A program made the position numbers and the translations under genes. This document shows positions 48,601-60,005 of a stretch of DNA of 64,000 bases, in pieces; the first letter of the stretch is position 1, and every line of letters begins with the position of its first letter. The DNA is from Paulownia fortunei. Lineage: Eukaryota > Streptophyta > Magnoliopsida > Lamiales > Paulowniaceae. The notes beneath the pieces were generated by a model. It was not told where the DNA came from. It saw only the letters and a list, made by a program, of their open reading frames with translations, and did not search any database. Location of the stretch: the NCBI GenBank assembly GCA_019321725.1, contig CM033110.1, positions 2,907,278-2,971,277 of the forward strand, given 5' to 3'.

Positions 48601-51506
48601 AATGTATGCAACATTCTTACTTTTTCTATCTCTTCTTATTTTCCTCTTGTAAATAATTTTATTTAAGGAAAGTGCTCTCCAAGTCTAGTTAGTGGTGTAA
48701 ATTGATGAGCATGACTGATGCAGTTAGATTGTTGTTATTCTGCCTTAAGATCACATTAAAATATAGCTGAGATTTCTTATCTCCCCTTAAAATTGTGATG
48801 AATTCTAATATGCCCCAGCATTATCTTCATGTCACTAATCATCGTAAGTTTGTCTGCATGTGTGTTCGAGAGTTAACTATTTTGAGTTTTAAGCCATGGC
48901 CTTTCACTCACTTGGTCTTTCCTCATGTGCTTTTCTTTTCGTATTTTCAAAAGGCCATAGCAGATGTTGAGAAGGCAGTAGTGGAAAGCTTGGAGAAGCA
49001 GTATGCTGAAGTTTTATCTCCACTGAAAGAAAACACGATTCCTATGAAATTTGGTCTCAAATATGTCCAGAAATTTGCAAAGGGGAATGTGCCTCCTTAC
49101 AATGTCTCCACTGAGGTACAATGAGTTGTCCTTTACAAGTTATTGATTTTTTGTTTCCTCGTATTCTTCCCCAAGAAGACATTTAACACATGGTTTTTTA
49201 GTTGGGAGTCCTTCTGAATTCCATGAAAAGGATGCTTGATATTCTGCGTCCCCAGATAGAATCACAGTTGAAGTTGTGGGGCTCTTGCATACCTGAAAGT
49301 GGGAATATGGTCCCAGGAGAGAGGCTCAGCGAAATAACAGTGATGATAAGATCCAAATTCAGAGCTTATGTGCAAGCAGTTATAGATAAACTTGTTGAAA
49401 ATGTGAGTATGTTATAAGTAATGGACTACTTTGATGCATTTCACTTAAGACTATTTAATTTTTTTAGATAATGGGTGGCAAATGGTTATTGATTGATGAT
49501 TTAATCACCTTAGAGCAATTGACAGTCAGAATCTTCCTATAATATTACCTTTTTGCCTGGAAATGCGCAGTAGTTTGCTGAGAAGCAAGAGGAGAGTATG
49601 AGTGAATTAGTTATTACATATTGCTTCAAATTATTGATATGAGAAAGATAATTTAATTGTTTCCATCCGAGAACGCCTGCTGATGACAAAAGCGATAACT
49701 AGGCTAGGCTTATTAAACCAGTTTTATACTGCAGGTCTCTGCGTAGTTGTAACTACTTTCTGGCCAGGTTCTTGACATGTGGGGAACAATTGCTGATCAC
49801 CTGGTTCATTGGTTTACTTTTTGTTTTGTCATTTTAACTTGCCTGTTGCATTTGTTGATTTCAGTTTATCAGAATGTATGGACCAATATTGAGTTTCAAG
49901 GGATATTTATAATGACCGAACCTCTAGCTGGCCTCAAAAATTGACTTGCCTTGTTCCTTTCTGAAGATGGGTTTTATCTTTCAACTTCATTAATTGATGT
50001 TCATTTTTCTTTCTTCTGTCTACCTTTCTATAGGGTTTAGTGCTGCATGTAGCAGGTAAGGGTGTGGTACTAGATTCCCTTACCCTGGGATAATTGACAT
50101 GAACTGTTTCAAAAAGCCATTTCTGATCGGAAATATTATATTTATGCAAATCTGCATCTTTATTCTTTTATTGTAACCTTTTTTGCCTTAGAGGAGCCAT
50201 ACCACTCAATTCTGATGATGCATTTACTCCTTTTCTTCATATACAGACAAAACTGCATAATGTTACAAAGCTTAAGAAGATAATTCAAGATGCTAAGGAA
50301 AATGTGATAGAATCTGATTTGCGACGTAGGATGCAGCCTTTGAAGGAGTTGCTGGCTAATACCATTGATCAATTGCACACTGTACTTGAAACTCAAGTTT
50401 TTGTAATAGTTTGCCGAGGTTTCTGGGATCGCATGGGTCAGGTGGAAAGCTGTTTAAATCAGATTGGTAAATCTTTTTGTTATTGATTACTCTTTCTAAT
50501 AGGGTTCTTCAATGCAGGACGTGCTAAAGTTTCTGGAAGACAGGAAAGAAAACAGATCCTGGTATAAAGCCTCACGAGTTGCAGTAACTGTAAGTTAATC
50601 TAATTATTTAGGTACAGACAATTATGTGCTGACATTGATGAACTGGTTTTTGTTTTCTATGTTTCAAAGTATTCTGAGCTGATAATGATTTAAGCAATAT
50701 ATAGAGTAATTTGGTTATATTTCTACAATTTCATCCCTGATAGGATATTTCAACATCAATAATACCATCTCTAGACTTCTGTTGATCGCTTTTTTTTTTT
50801 TTTTTTATTATTGGCAATATGTTCTTTCTGATGTTGATGTCACAGATGATTAATTGCCGATAGTTATCCTGCTGCTGAAATAGTAATCTGTTGAATGGTT
50901 GTTGCGATGCTATACATTGTAGTTGAAACAATCCAAAAGGATATCATTATCAGGGGTAGTATAATAAATGAGGCAATAGCTAAATTGTAGCCTTTCCCCC
51001 TGTACCAATGCGCAATATTTATCTTACGTAAGTCTTGTCGATATTTGGTTTTATTGACTGCCGAAAGTCGGATTGTTATAGTAGAGTGTACATAGCTAAT
51101 GCTGCTCTATTGCATTTGATTTGATTACAGTAGTAATAAGGTAGGTTAAGGTTTAGGAAAATCCACTTGCTGGTTGTGTCACTACACAAAAAGGTTAGCA
51201 GTTTAATCGTGATGTGGGTTGGCAATGCTCAATATTTGTCTACTTGTCGTTTTATCTAAGCATCTCCTTTACTGTAGTGATCACCTTTTTTTCTCGTTGT
51301 ATCCCTTGTTCAGTTACTAATATTTTCCTCCTTGGTATGCAATAAATTTTCAGGTTTTGGATGACACATTTGCTTCACAAATGCAACAGTTGCTTGGTAA
51401 TATGCTACAGGAGAAAGACCTGGAACCCCCACGATGTATCCTGGAAGTGCGATCAATGCTGTGCAAAGATGTTATGAACCACAAGGGAAACAACTACTAC
51501 TATTAG
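39667..51506 (+). CDS. Large plant-specific protein of unknown function (about 1,190 aa), 21 coding exons
   Basis: Exons: 39667-40176, 40582-40820, 40962-41018, 41162-41296, 41950-42068, 42156-42467, 42646-42733, 42820-42925, 43024-43133, 43747-43910, 44010-44130, 44754-44978, 45055-45245, 46040-46207, 46287-46392, 48466-48603, 48954-49115, 49202-49402, 50247-50441, 50518-50589, 51354-51506. All have GT-AG borders, and all phases agree except at the exon 8/9 joint, where one base is lacking (see findings). Residues 1-290 are Ser/Gly-rich, low-complexity and probably disordered (NLSESDMDTSDSEGER). Residues 290-360 hold YDACVRLCLHSWARGCMEAP. Residues 470-570 resemble a C2-like beta sandwich (DDLIIEVHDSKGK, GKIQLYISYST). 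The remainder is helical and well conserved, ending in NYYYstop. From memory, homologues are Arabidopsis At4g24610 and At5g65440, with no established function. No transmembrane segment or signal peptide is evident. Intron 15 is 2.07 kb. Confidence 0.93.
44525..44542. repeat. (TC)n microsatellite in an intron of the large gene
   Basis: About nine TC units lie between coding exons 11 and 12. Confidence 0.85.
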
Positions 51507-52610
51507 AAATCGGACAACTTGATGCTGAACTGCTAGGAATCGACCTTTCGGCTCATGGAAACCTTGAAGTTTGGTGAAACAACTGAGACGATGTGACGAG
51601 CTCTTTCCGATGGGCATCTTTAGTAGCTATTACAGCCCAGAAACAAGAATTGAAGAGACAAGCATTTCAACTATAAGAGGAAAAAGAGTATATGTGTTCA
51701 AGTTTTGAGAGGCAGGGTAATTCCAGTGATGCAGAAAGGCTAATATGGCTTCTTTTTTCTGTGAATGTGAATTTTATAGGAAGTCAATAGTTTCATGGAG
51801 CACTGGATAATTTAAATATTATTTTTTGTATGATAACTATATCAAATGCCTTTGAATTAATAATTTTTCAAGTTAAATATTTTTTGTAAATATAATTACA
51901 CAACTAGTTGTGAAGGATTTGATTCTCAATATGAGTACAGGTTGATTGGGTGAACAAGATGAGTTTAACAAATAGGTTTTTGACTACTTAATGAATTCTA
52001 GAATTATGTCACACCATGGCTCTTGAGTGGAAATATAAACATAAATTGAGTTCTAAGTAACTTATCTTGTAATTTGTTGGTGAATTTCAGTTTGTATGTT
52101 TTTTGTTTCTCAAACTATCAAAGAATAAATTTTGCTCCCTTCAACTAAATCAATATTTATATTTCATTTCTACTTCTTTTTTTTATATATTTAGAAAAAT
52201 ATTGAAATTAAAATATAAAATTTTAAAATTTTATTTGTACTTAATAAATGTAAATCAATTAATTTAAACTTGATCGATTATAAAATAACATAATTGAATT
52301 TTATATCTAGTTTATTACATAAAATAATAATATTTATTTAATAAATTAATTACAACTAACAATTACAAGTATAGCTTGCTCTTGAGAAATTCAAGACCCG
52401 CATCAAAATTCCTTTCCATTAACCAAGAACTACTTGCCTAGAATCCAGCTTTGGTGGGATTGGATTAATGTAAATTCTTTTTAAATGAGGGGAATATTTT
52501 TTAATAATTAAATTTTTGTAATTGATGTGCATGCTTTGTTTTTAAAAAATTATCCATACCCGTTGCACCCGCTTTATTGCTGTTCCTACTATTCTTGTGT
52601 CAACCACGTG
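51507..52610. other. 3' UTR of the large gene and spacer
   Basis: The first few hundred bases after the stop are probably 3' UTR; AATTAATAA-type words near 51855 and AATAAA near 52124 are candidate polyadenylation signals. The rest is AT-rich with no gene visible. Confidence 0.4.
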
Positions 52611-52615
52611 TTCCG

Positions 52616-52654
<39 letters not shown>
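52616..52654. repeat. Compound (AC)n(AT)n microsatellite
   Basis: About 12 AC units pass directly into about 8 AT units. Confidence 0.92.
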
Positions 52655-53034
52655 TCTCATCTGCCTCAGGGAAGCCACCCCACTTTTGACTTTCCATATA
52701 ATATGTAATTATGAATTATTTAGGGACCAAATAGTGAAATAATAAAAAATTCTCAAAAGCAAGAAATTGTGCTTTTGACCCTTTTTGGACCCAACATTAT
52801 TTCAAATAATTGAGTAGACTAAACGTGGAGGTGCTGAGAAAAAAACCAAAATGAGTCCACATGCAATTTGCAAATGTCCCAAATACGGTTTTGTCCACGT
52901 CAAATACACGCTCGTCAACTTAAAATTAATTAATATCCATGAACCTAATACTATTAGATTTTTATGCTTTCACTTTTATTAAGTATTCTTAATACTTGCT
53001 CATCCCATTGTTGCACTTATAGTAAAAATGACAA

Positions 53035-53180
53035 TTGCCCGCGGCCATGGCGGTGATAAAGCATAAGAGAAAAAAAAAATGCGACGATTGTGGGTTCGAA
53101 TTCATCTAAAAACAAGAGCGTTGCATGTTTGTTAATCCCTACGAGAGTCTCGTCCGTACTTTATGATGGGTTCGAAAGGA
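53035..53180 (+). repeat. Possible tRNA-derived SINE remnant
   Basis: GTGGGTTCGAATTC near 53090-53104 matches a pol III B box (GGTTCGANNC). About 45 bases earlier, ATGGCGGTGATAAAGCAT is an imperfect A-box-like stretch. The spacing is tRNA-like, but no cloverleaf can be drawn, so it is not a tRNA gene. No tail or target duplication was found. Confidence 0.3.
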
Positions 53181-53199
53181 GGGTTGACTTATACAAAAA

Positions 53200-55118
53200 T
53201 CCGATTTGAATGTACAAAAACTCGCTTATCGAATTTATCTGGAGGCTGAACTAGAGGAAGATTGTTATCTTCCAGAATTAGTTCGAAGTCGAAAGCTTTC
53301 GAGAATTTGAGTTATAAAAAAAAATAAAAAATAGTTAAAAAACTAAAAAAATTAAAATTTTAATATATTATCTATAAAAATAGTTATTGAGAATTAACTA
53401 TATCACATCATCATGTTAATTGAAAAAATGTTTATTAGCAACTTGATTGAACCTTTCTTTTGCTTAAACATGTTGCCTGTCGGCCCTGTCCTATATAGAT
53501 CATCAAACCTGTCCGGTTGGGCATTGGAATTAAGTGGTCCCCTTTAATTAATTCAATTCTGATATTATTATTAACCATGTTTTTGTTTGGTCTAATTTAA
53601 CCTCAATAAATGGAATAACACAAGTGGACTAATATTGGAGTTCAGATATGCTAGAACTGGTGCTAACGTGGAACCTGCGATCACACATGAGTATCTTGTC
53701 TTCCAAAAAAAGCAACTGCTTTTGATCTAGATTTGGTAGTTCGCATAATGTTCGATTTGTCACATGAACTTAATGGAAGGGGATGATTCCTCGCCTCTCC
53801 CTTTTGAAGAATTGTTCATTTTCTATTTCATATTAATTTGAGTTTTAGTAATTACCTCACAGGTTCAGATTCGAATTTGAGTTCCAATAGTCCTCAAGAT
53901 AAAATGGTTCGAGTTTGAAAAGACCTACAAAATAAGCATATATGGATTTTGTCCTGCTAAGACCATCCGAAACTAAATCAGATCAATGTCTATATAGGCC
54001 GTTAAGATTTGATAAGTGAAGGATTAATATTGGAGACTATTTATAATTTTTTCATACACACGTAGGTCTTCTCATTGTGACAACTAGCAGGGAAATCTAC
54101 AGTGTCCATTTTGAGTCATGTTCGACCTAATCTTCGGATCGGGTTAAAACCCGAGTAAGAAAACATAGATCGAGTCATATTTGGTCATTTATAGGCTTTC
54201 TAAGGACAAAATAGTTATTTAATGTTATAACCTATATCACATATCATAAATATATGCTAAGTATATAACATATTTTTTTAAATAAATATTTAATTATAAA
54301 TCACGTACATTTTGTATAAATTCATAAAGTGAAATATATAATGAAATACAAATTGAAACATAGAATCTAAAATGCTAATATTGGGATGAATTGAATTTGG
54401 AGGGCATCCTACAAACCCTAACTAAGAATTGGCTAATTAAATACAATCTTGACCCTAAAGCATACACCAAAAAGAAAAAAAAAATACTATTAAGATAAAC
54501 AAATACACTTGTATAATTGGAATTTGAACTCAATTAATTATAGATTTTAGAGCCTCAATCTTTGCAAAATCTCATGACTTATACAAGCAAACAATTTCAT
54601 GTACTAATAATTGCAATGAAATGAAATAAGTAATATTATTAATTTTGTATGTGTAATTGAAAACCTCAAATCAATATCTATCTAATTTGAAAATTTGCAA
54701 GTAAGAAACGATGTATAGCTTAGGGATAGTTAAAAAGTCCTGAAGTAATTAGTTGTGAAAACAATTGCGTAATCTTATTTATAATGTGTTGTTGATTAAG
54801 ACAACATTTGGTTATTTCTTTAGTTAGTCTCTTCAATTTTTCAAAAGTATAGACATAAATAGAAATGAATTATTTTCTTGAAGATTAGTTTGATCAAACA
54901 TAACAAATCATATTATTAGATGAATGACGCAATATGATTAAAAGTAATATTATTTTGAATTAGTTTAATTTAATCAAACTTAACTAATCAGATCATGGAT
55001 TGTTCAAACTATTTCATTAATTTTTAGCATAAATTCTATAAGAATAAAAGATAAATCACAAAATGTGTGAGTCTTTACATTGACATGATTCTTCCTGTTT
55101 CGTCATCATCGGCTGGTT
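53200..55118. other. Spacer downstream of the dicarboxylate carrier
   Basis: AT-rich, with no coding frame or element boundary that I can support. The part next to 55119 must contain the 3' UTR of the minus-strand carrier gene. Confidence 0.4.
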
Positions 55119-56081
55119 TTAGAAATCCTTAAACAACTTGCGGACTTGTTCCAGTGTGACAAAGAGCACGATTGTGAATGGTCCCTGCCTCGATATTGTG
55201 GGAATGAATCCTTTGTAAAGAGCCATTGGACCTTCTGCCCTAATAGTCTTCATCGCACAGTCCAGGGCCCCATTGTACGGCGCCGCCATCCCCGCCTCCA
55301 CCTTCATGTTCATCACCCGCGTCTTGATCACGTCCACCGGGTTCGACGCCACCGACGCCACGAAACCGGCGGCGAAGCTTGCTGTAACGTGTGTCCCGAG
55401 TCCATCCTTCATCAGATCCCTCTCCAAAATCATCTCTTTGAACTGATCGTAGGACGCCAGCTGCGACGCAGTCACCAGCATGGCGCGGTTCACCGTAAGG
55501 GAGGAGCCGCGCCACAGGCTAGCGATCCCCTCGTTCTTGCTCATTTGGGAAATGGCGTCCACCACGCTCTTGTAGTTGCGTCGCTGATCCAGGGGGAGGC
55601 GGCCGTCGGCCTGCATCCGTACCATGGCCACGTCAGCAGGGTTCCCCACAGCGGCGCCAACGGCTCCAGCAATTAGTCCGGCAGAGATTTTCCTCATCAA
55701 GGGCATGTTATTGGTGTTGGGTTCGGTCCATTTTTTCTTGAGGATGTCGTAGAGACCCATTCTGGTGGTGGAATAGAGTGTCTGGCGGAGGACGGTGGCG
55801 GAGACACCAGAGAAGAGGGCCGCGGCGCCATCTTGTTGGATGATCCGGAGTCCAACGGAGACGGGTCCCACGCGGGGAGGAGGCGGAGGAGGGAGGTGGA
55901 TGTGGTGGGCAGCGGTGGTGTGGAAAGCGAAAGCAGGGCGGAGAGCTTGAACAGCCGGGTTCGGGGCGAGAGCCGCTTCGCCCTGAAGCTGCATCCGGAC
56001 CTTAATTAAATCCAGCGGGTGGGTGCTGCACCCGGCAACAATGGAAGCAATGCCTCCTTCAGCAAATCCCTTCAAACCCAT
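55119..56081 (-). CDS. DIC: Mitochondrial dicarboxylate carrier (DIC / plant uncoupling protein 4-5 group)
   Basis: The inner-membrane carrier exchanges dicarboxylates such as malate, oxaloacetate and succinate, or these for phosphate, between matrix and cytosol. This intronless frame gives 320 aa, close to the usual family length. Three tandem carrier repeats are visible through their signatures: HPLDLIKVRMQ (about residue 22), NPADVAMVRMQ (about 148) and NPVDVIKTRVM (about 247). Each has a P-x-D-x-x-x-[KR] helix end, with Q after it in the first two. Sequence after the first signature has a long, variable matrix loop with a six-proline run. FSGVSATVLRQTLYSTTRMG and LFVTLEQVRKLFKDF match Arabidopsis DIC proteins, formerly UCP4/UCP5. 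The start is the MGLKGFAEGGIASIVAG Met, which matches family N-termini. The GC content is far above the flanking DNA. Intronless structure is normal for this subfamily. Confidence 0.96.
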   Translation of the reverse strand: MGLKGFAEGGIASIVAGCSTHPLDLIKVRMQLQGEAALAPNPAVQALRPAFAFHTTAAHHIHLPPPPPPRVGPVSVGLRIIQQDGAAALFSGVSATVLRQTLYSTTRMGLYDILKKKWTEPNTNNMPLMRKISAGLIAGAVGAAVGNPADVAMVRMQADGRLPLDQRRNYKSVVDAISQMSKNEGIASLWRGSSLTVNRAMLVTASQLASYDQFKEMILERDLMKDGLGTHVTASFAAGFVASVASNPVDVIKTRVMNMKVEAGMAAPYNGALDCAMKTIRAEGPMALYKGFIPTISRQGPFTIVLFVTLEQVRKLFKDF

Positions 56082-56423
56082 GTTTGGTCACAAGGAAAAA
56101 TTAAAAAAAATTGTATCTTTGGGAAAAATGGAAAGAAATAGATGGGAAAATTGAATCCCTTTTGTGTATGTATAAAGAATGGAGAAAGAAAAAGCTTGGA
56201 AGTAAAATCAATTCCTTTACCAAAAGAATGGAAAATCTGAAAAAAAAATTAACAAGAATATGAAGAGCAATTGGAGTTAGAGTTCATGTCAGTGGAGACG
56301 AGGAGATGGGAGTGGAGGGCGAAAGCTATAGAAGAAAAGTGTGGAATATTTGGCCTTTGAGACATATGCTGTAAGAGAAAACAGTGAGGAATTGATGAGT
56401 GATGGAGGAGTGGGAGAAAGGGA

Positions 56424-56434
56424 AATATATATAG
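56424..56434 (-). promoter_or_regulatory. Probable TATA box of the dicarboxylate carrier gene
   Basis: The minus strand reads CTATATATATTTCC about 345 bases upstream of the start codon, followed by a long CT-rich leader. If real, the 5' UTR would be about 310 bases. Confidence 0.4.
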
Positions 56435-56539
56435 GTTGGAGACGAAGGAAAATGGGAGGAAACGAGGTTCGTTCTTACATCTGCTGACCAAACGGCGGAA
56501 AAAAAAAAATGTTTTAAAATGAAAATGTCTTTAGACGCC

Positions 56540-57000
56540 AACTTTTACGCGGCACGGGATCCGAATTGCTATTTGCTGAACTTTTTCCAGTAAGTAGTCT
56601 AATTTAGCCAACTTCTACAACCAAATTTACTTGTGGACTATTTTTTTTTTGTTTAATATATTCAGTCCTTGTTTTATTTTCTTTAAGTATTGAGTATGAA
56701 TTTTAGATTTGAACTAATTAAATCTTTAAATTTTAGATTAGGACTAATTAAATCTTTAAATTATAAGATTTAAAAACAAATATTTGGTCATAGTTGAGGT
56801 GGACATTTCAAGACTAATAATACGACTCCAAAAAATCTTTCAATGGAAAAACAAAATTTCAGTACAACAAGAACGGGTATAAATATTCTTACATTGCAAA
56901 ATATTTCGGTTATTCTAAAATGTTGACCGTGACTATTAATTTTTAGACATGCGGTTTTTTTGGATGACAATGGGAGAATTTGAACAAATCAAAACTCCTC
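56540..57000. other. Spacer upstream of the dicarboxylate carrier
   Basis: AT-rich with no gene visible. A short direct repeat (ACTAATTAAATCTTTAAATT) occurs twice, at about 56714 and 56744. Confidence 0.4.
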
Positions 57001-57009
57001 CGTAAATTT

Positions 57010-57330
57010 TTTTTAGGATAGTAACCCACCCCAAACTTTATATTCATAAGATTATACATGCTAAACTCGTTTTATTATTTTAAAAATATTAAAAGTTATT
57101 TTTTTTATAAAATAACAAATTAAAATTTTTTAAAATATATTTTTTAAAAAATATCACATTAATATATATAAATTTTTAAAAAAATAAAAAAAATAAACGG
57201 GACATGTTCAGAATGAAATGATTTTAAAAATAAAAAATTCAAAATTCACACCAAATTTATTATTAATAATAAAAATTTACCATAAATCAAGTGAGTCCGA
57301 CCAATTCGAATTTCGACCAGCCCCGTTTCT
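57010..57330. repeat. Dispersed AT-rich repeat, copy 2
   Basis: It has the same architecture and orientation as 9055-9360: a C-rich left edge (ACCCACCCC), a core of TTATTTTAAAAATATTAAAA and TTTATAAAATAA words, then an ATAAACGGGACATGTTC-type block corresponding to ATAAACAAGTTATGTT in the first copy. Confidence 0.4.
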
Positions 57331-57563
57331 ATTTTATTTTTAATTTGGTGACCCTTCTGAGTTCATACTTAGTCTGATATAAAGTGTTGTAATTAAGAGC
57401 ATGAAATGAAAAATTAATGCAAATATTTATATGGTTAAATGGGTTATATTCACGTAAGAGAATGAGAAAAATTCATTATCATAAAAAGATGTTATACATA
57501 TAAATTTTGTGTTTGTAAAATAACAAGCAAGAAAAATATGAACACAATGTAAAATTTATTTAA

Positions 57564-58703
57564 TTGAAGAATTTTTTAGTACAATGTTTATTTTGAATTC
57601 TTTGATTCTCCTCCTCAAGAACAACAATTTAGGAAATGATTGGCATGAAAGAATGCAATTAGATGGGAATGGAATGAATTTAGGATTTGAATGATAATAG
57701 GAATAGAATAATATGTTTATACCAATTTCTATAATTGGTAAGCATAAGAAATGAGAAAAAATGAAATCGTCATTTCTTGTTTAATTCCAATCTTATGATT
57801 GGTAATTAGAAATGAGTGATATGAATGAAATAAAATAGTTTTAAAGATCGAAATACCCTTTAATAGACAATCTATGAAATAAAATTATATTCAATATGTT
57901 GTACATCAATGAGTTTGTTATTATTATTTTGATGGATATTAAACAATATATATATATATATAGGGTATATATAGAATATAAATAACATGTTACACTAACA
58001 TATTTTTCTTAAAAAATACAAAAGACCGATAAATGGGTATCGAAGCAAGTATCAAATTTTTTTTTTAGACTTAAATAGGAACTGAATATGATCATTTAAA
58101 ATATTACACATATATTTTTATTTATAATGTATGTATTTATGTGATATAAATTTATATATATATATATAATTATGAATGTTACATATATATTAAAAATATA
58201 AATATAATACTCTTATAACAATAACATAAAATTAATGAGTAGATTATGCTTATAATGTAAAAGCAATAAATATATCTAAATTTTTTAATTTTTTAATAAT
58301 TAAAATCTAAATAATTATTTTTTATTAATAATATTATTTTCTCTTATATAGAAATTTCAGGTTCATAAAAATTTGGATGGGTTGGGTTTCGATTTTATCT
58401 AATATTTTTATTATATTTAAAAGAATTATTTTATCAAAAATAAATATAGTTCCATTCCTTGTTGATTGGGAATAGTTAAAACTAAGAGAAGGAATGCAAT
58501 GACTAATCTATATTTTTGGGAATGAGAATTCCTATGAGAATGAATATTTCTACCTCCAAATTATATCAATCATATATATGAAAATGAATTTGAGAATGTT
58601 CATTCAATTCCTGCTACATTCCATATACCGACTATATAAATTATACCAATCATATTTAGTTGAAGAATTTTTTAGTACAACGTCTATTTTGAATTGTTTG
58701 ATT
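57564..58703. repeat. 44-bp direct repeats flanking a MITE-like insertion
   Basis: TTGAAGAATTTTTTAGTACA and the following 24 bases occur at 57564-57607 and 58660-58703 with three mismatches. A more diverged third copy (AAAAGAATTTTGAGTACAAT) lies at about 60357-60400. Confidence 0.75.
57633..58657. mobile_element. MITE-like element with AATGATTGG termini, about 1 kb
   Basis: The left end AAATGATTGGCATGAAAGAA and the right end ACCAATCATATTT form an imperfect inverted repeat. Next to the ends are GGAATGGAATGA and its inverted counterparts (CATTCCTT, GAATGAATA), so the arms are longer but diverged. No coding capacity is seen. The text resembles a common plant MITE type built from GGAATG-like words. 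Confidence 0.5.
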
Positions 58704-58789
58704 AATCCCTTAAGTCGATTTGCATCTTTAATAGCATTAATTGGTGGGCTTAATACCATAATCACGAATTAATTAATGCGTTTCAAAAT

Positions 58790-59450
58790 GAATGCCTTGA
58801 TATTCACTTTGAAATGCCTTGAAACTATTTGAATTTGATGAACTTGAGTTGAAATAATTCTGAAATCTCCTTCAATATCTCTCTTGTTTGAATACAGAAA
58901 TTTGTATTTAGCTTCTTAGAGATTATTTCAATTTATACTTAAAGGATACAAACTCTTGCTATTATTATTGGATGAAGTGAAATGGTTTGATTGACTTTTT
59001 ATGTTGATTGGTATTCACTTCCTCAATCACAATTTCTTATTTGAATTACCAAAGTCTTGACATTCACTTTGTTAGTTCACCCAAAATATGATCTGAATTG
59101 CATTAAACACATCAATATCATATATATGAATTACTAATTCACCCATCAATTATATATTTAATTTAACTTAGAATACAATTCAAGAGATTCCAAAATGTAA
59201 ATATAAATATAAAATTGATGAATTGAAATTATATTACATATCTATGTAAGTACATAATTGACAATATATTTTTTCATGTCTACAAATGTTGCCTTAAAAC
59301 TTGTTCACGCTTATCTACTTTGATGAATGTGAAGAAAATGAATAAGTGTTGAACCTGGAACATACTCAACAAAACATGCCTTAGTAGTTACTTGATTTTA
59401 TGTGAAACATACCACTTTAAACTAATGTTAAAGTATTTTTCAATTAAATT
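58790..59450. other. AT-rich spacer, no gene recognised
   Basis: The stretch contains repeated words such as TTGAATTTGATGAA and TATTCACTT, but no ordered unit can be drawn. It leads into the degenerate array that starts near 59455. Confidence 0.4.
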
Positions 59451-59454
59451 GATT

Positions 59455-60005
59455 TGAATTTGTAGACATTTATGCTCGTATTTAGAAGTTCTTAATTTGA
59501 ATTTATTTGATATTTGTAGATAGTATAAAATCATATCAAGAGTTAATTATCTATTTTTTCTTGAAATTTGTAAATAGTTTAAACTCATAATAAGGAGATG
59601 TCATTTGAACTTGAATATATTATATAACATATACTCGTATTAAGTAATTCTTCAATTTGAAACTAAATTTGTGTTTAATTTATACTTATATCAAAAAGTT
59701 TTAAATTTGAATTTGAATTTAATAGATAATTGTACTCATATCAAGGAATAATATATCTGAATTTGAATTGTAAAACAATTCATACTTGAATCAAGGAATC
59801 TTCGCTTGATTTAACTTTTAAACTTTCTATACTCATTTCAAGGAGTAGTATTGATAGTTTAAGTGTATTATTAATAATTTAAGTTCTCATCAAATAGTAT
59901 TTGAGCAAGCTTTATTTCAAAAATTTATGCCTAGAATAAGATCACTAAGAAGGCTTAAACTAGAGAAACTTAGATAGTTTATGCTCTTATTTACTAGTAT
60001 TTGAA
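59455..60005. repeat. Degenerate tandem array, about 50-bp unit, about ten units
   Basis: Units share the order TTTGAATTT, GTAGATAGTTTA, TACTCATATCAAGGAGT with many changes. Clear examples start near 59458, 59512, 59567, 59614, 59670, 59717, 59768 and 59815, with weaker ones to about 60005. The consensus is my own reading by eye. Confidence 0.55.

Noticed and set aside
50160..50396. Minus-strand open frame overlapping coding exon 19 of the large gene
   Set aside because: It is antisense to a confirmed exon and its end lies in an intron.
53090..53110. tRNA gene
   Set aside because: Only the B-box/T-loop-like GGTTCGAAT is present; no acceptor, D or anticodon stems can be drawn.
55146..55676. 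176-codon plus-strand open frame across the carrier gene
   Set aside because: High GC removes stops on the opposite strand; the His/Arg-rich product is typical of an antisense shadow.
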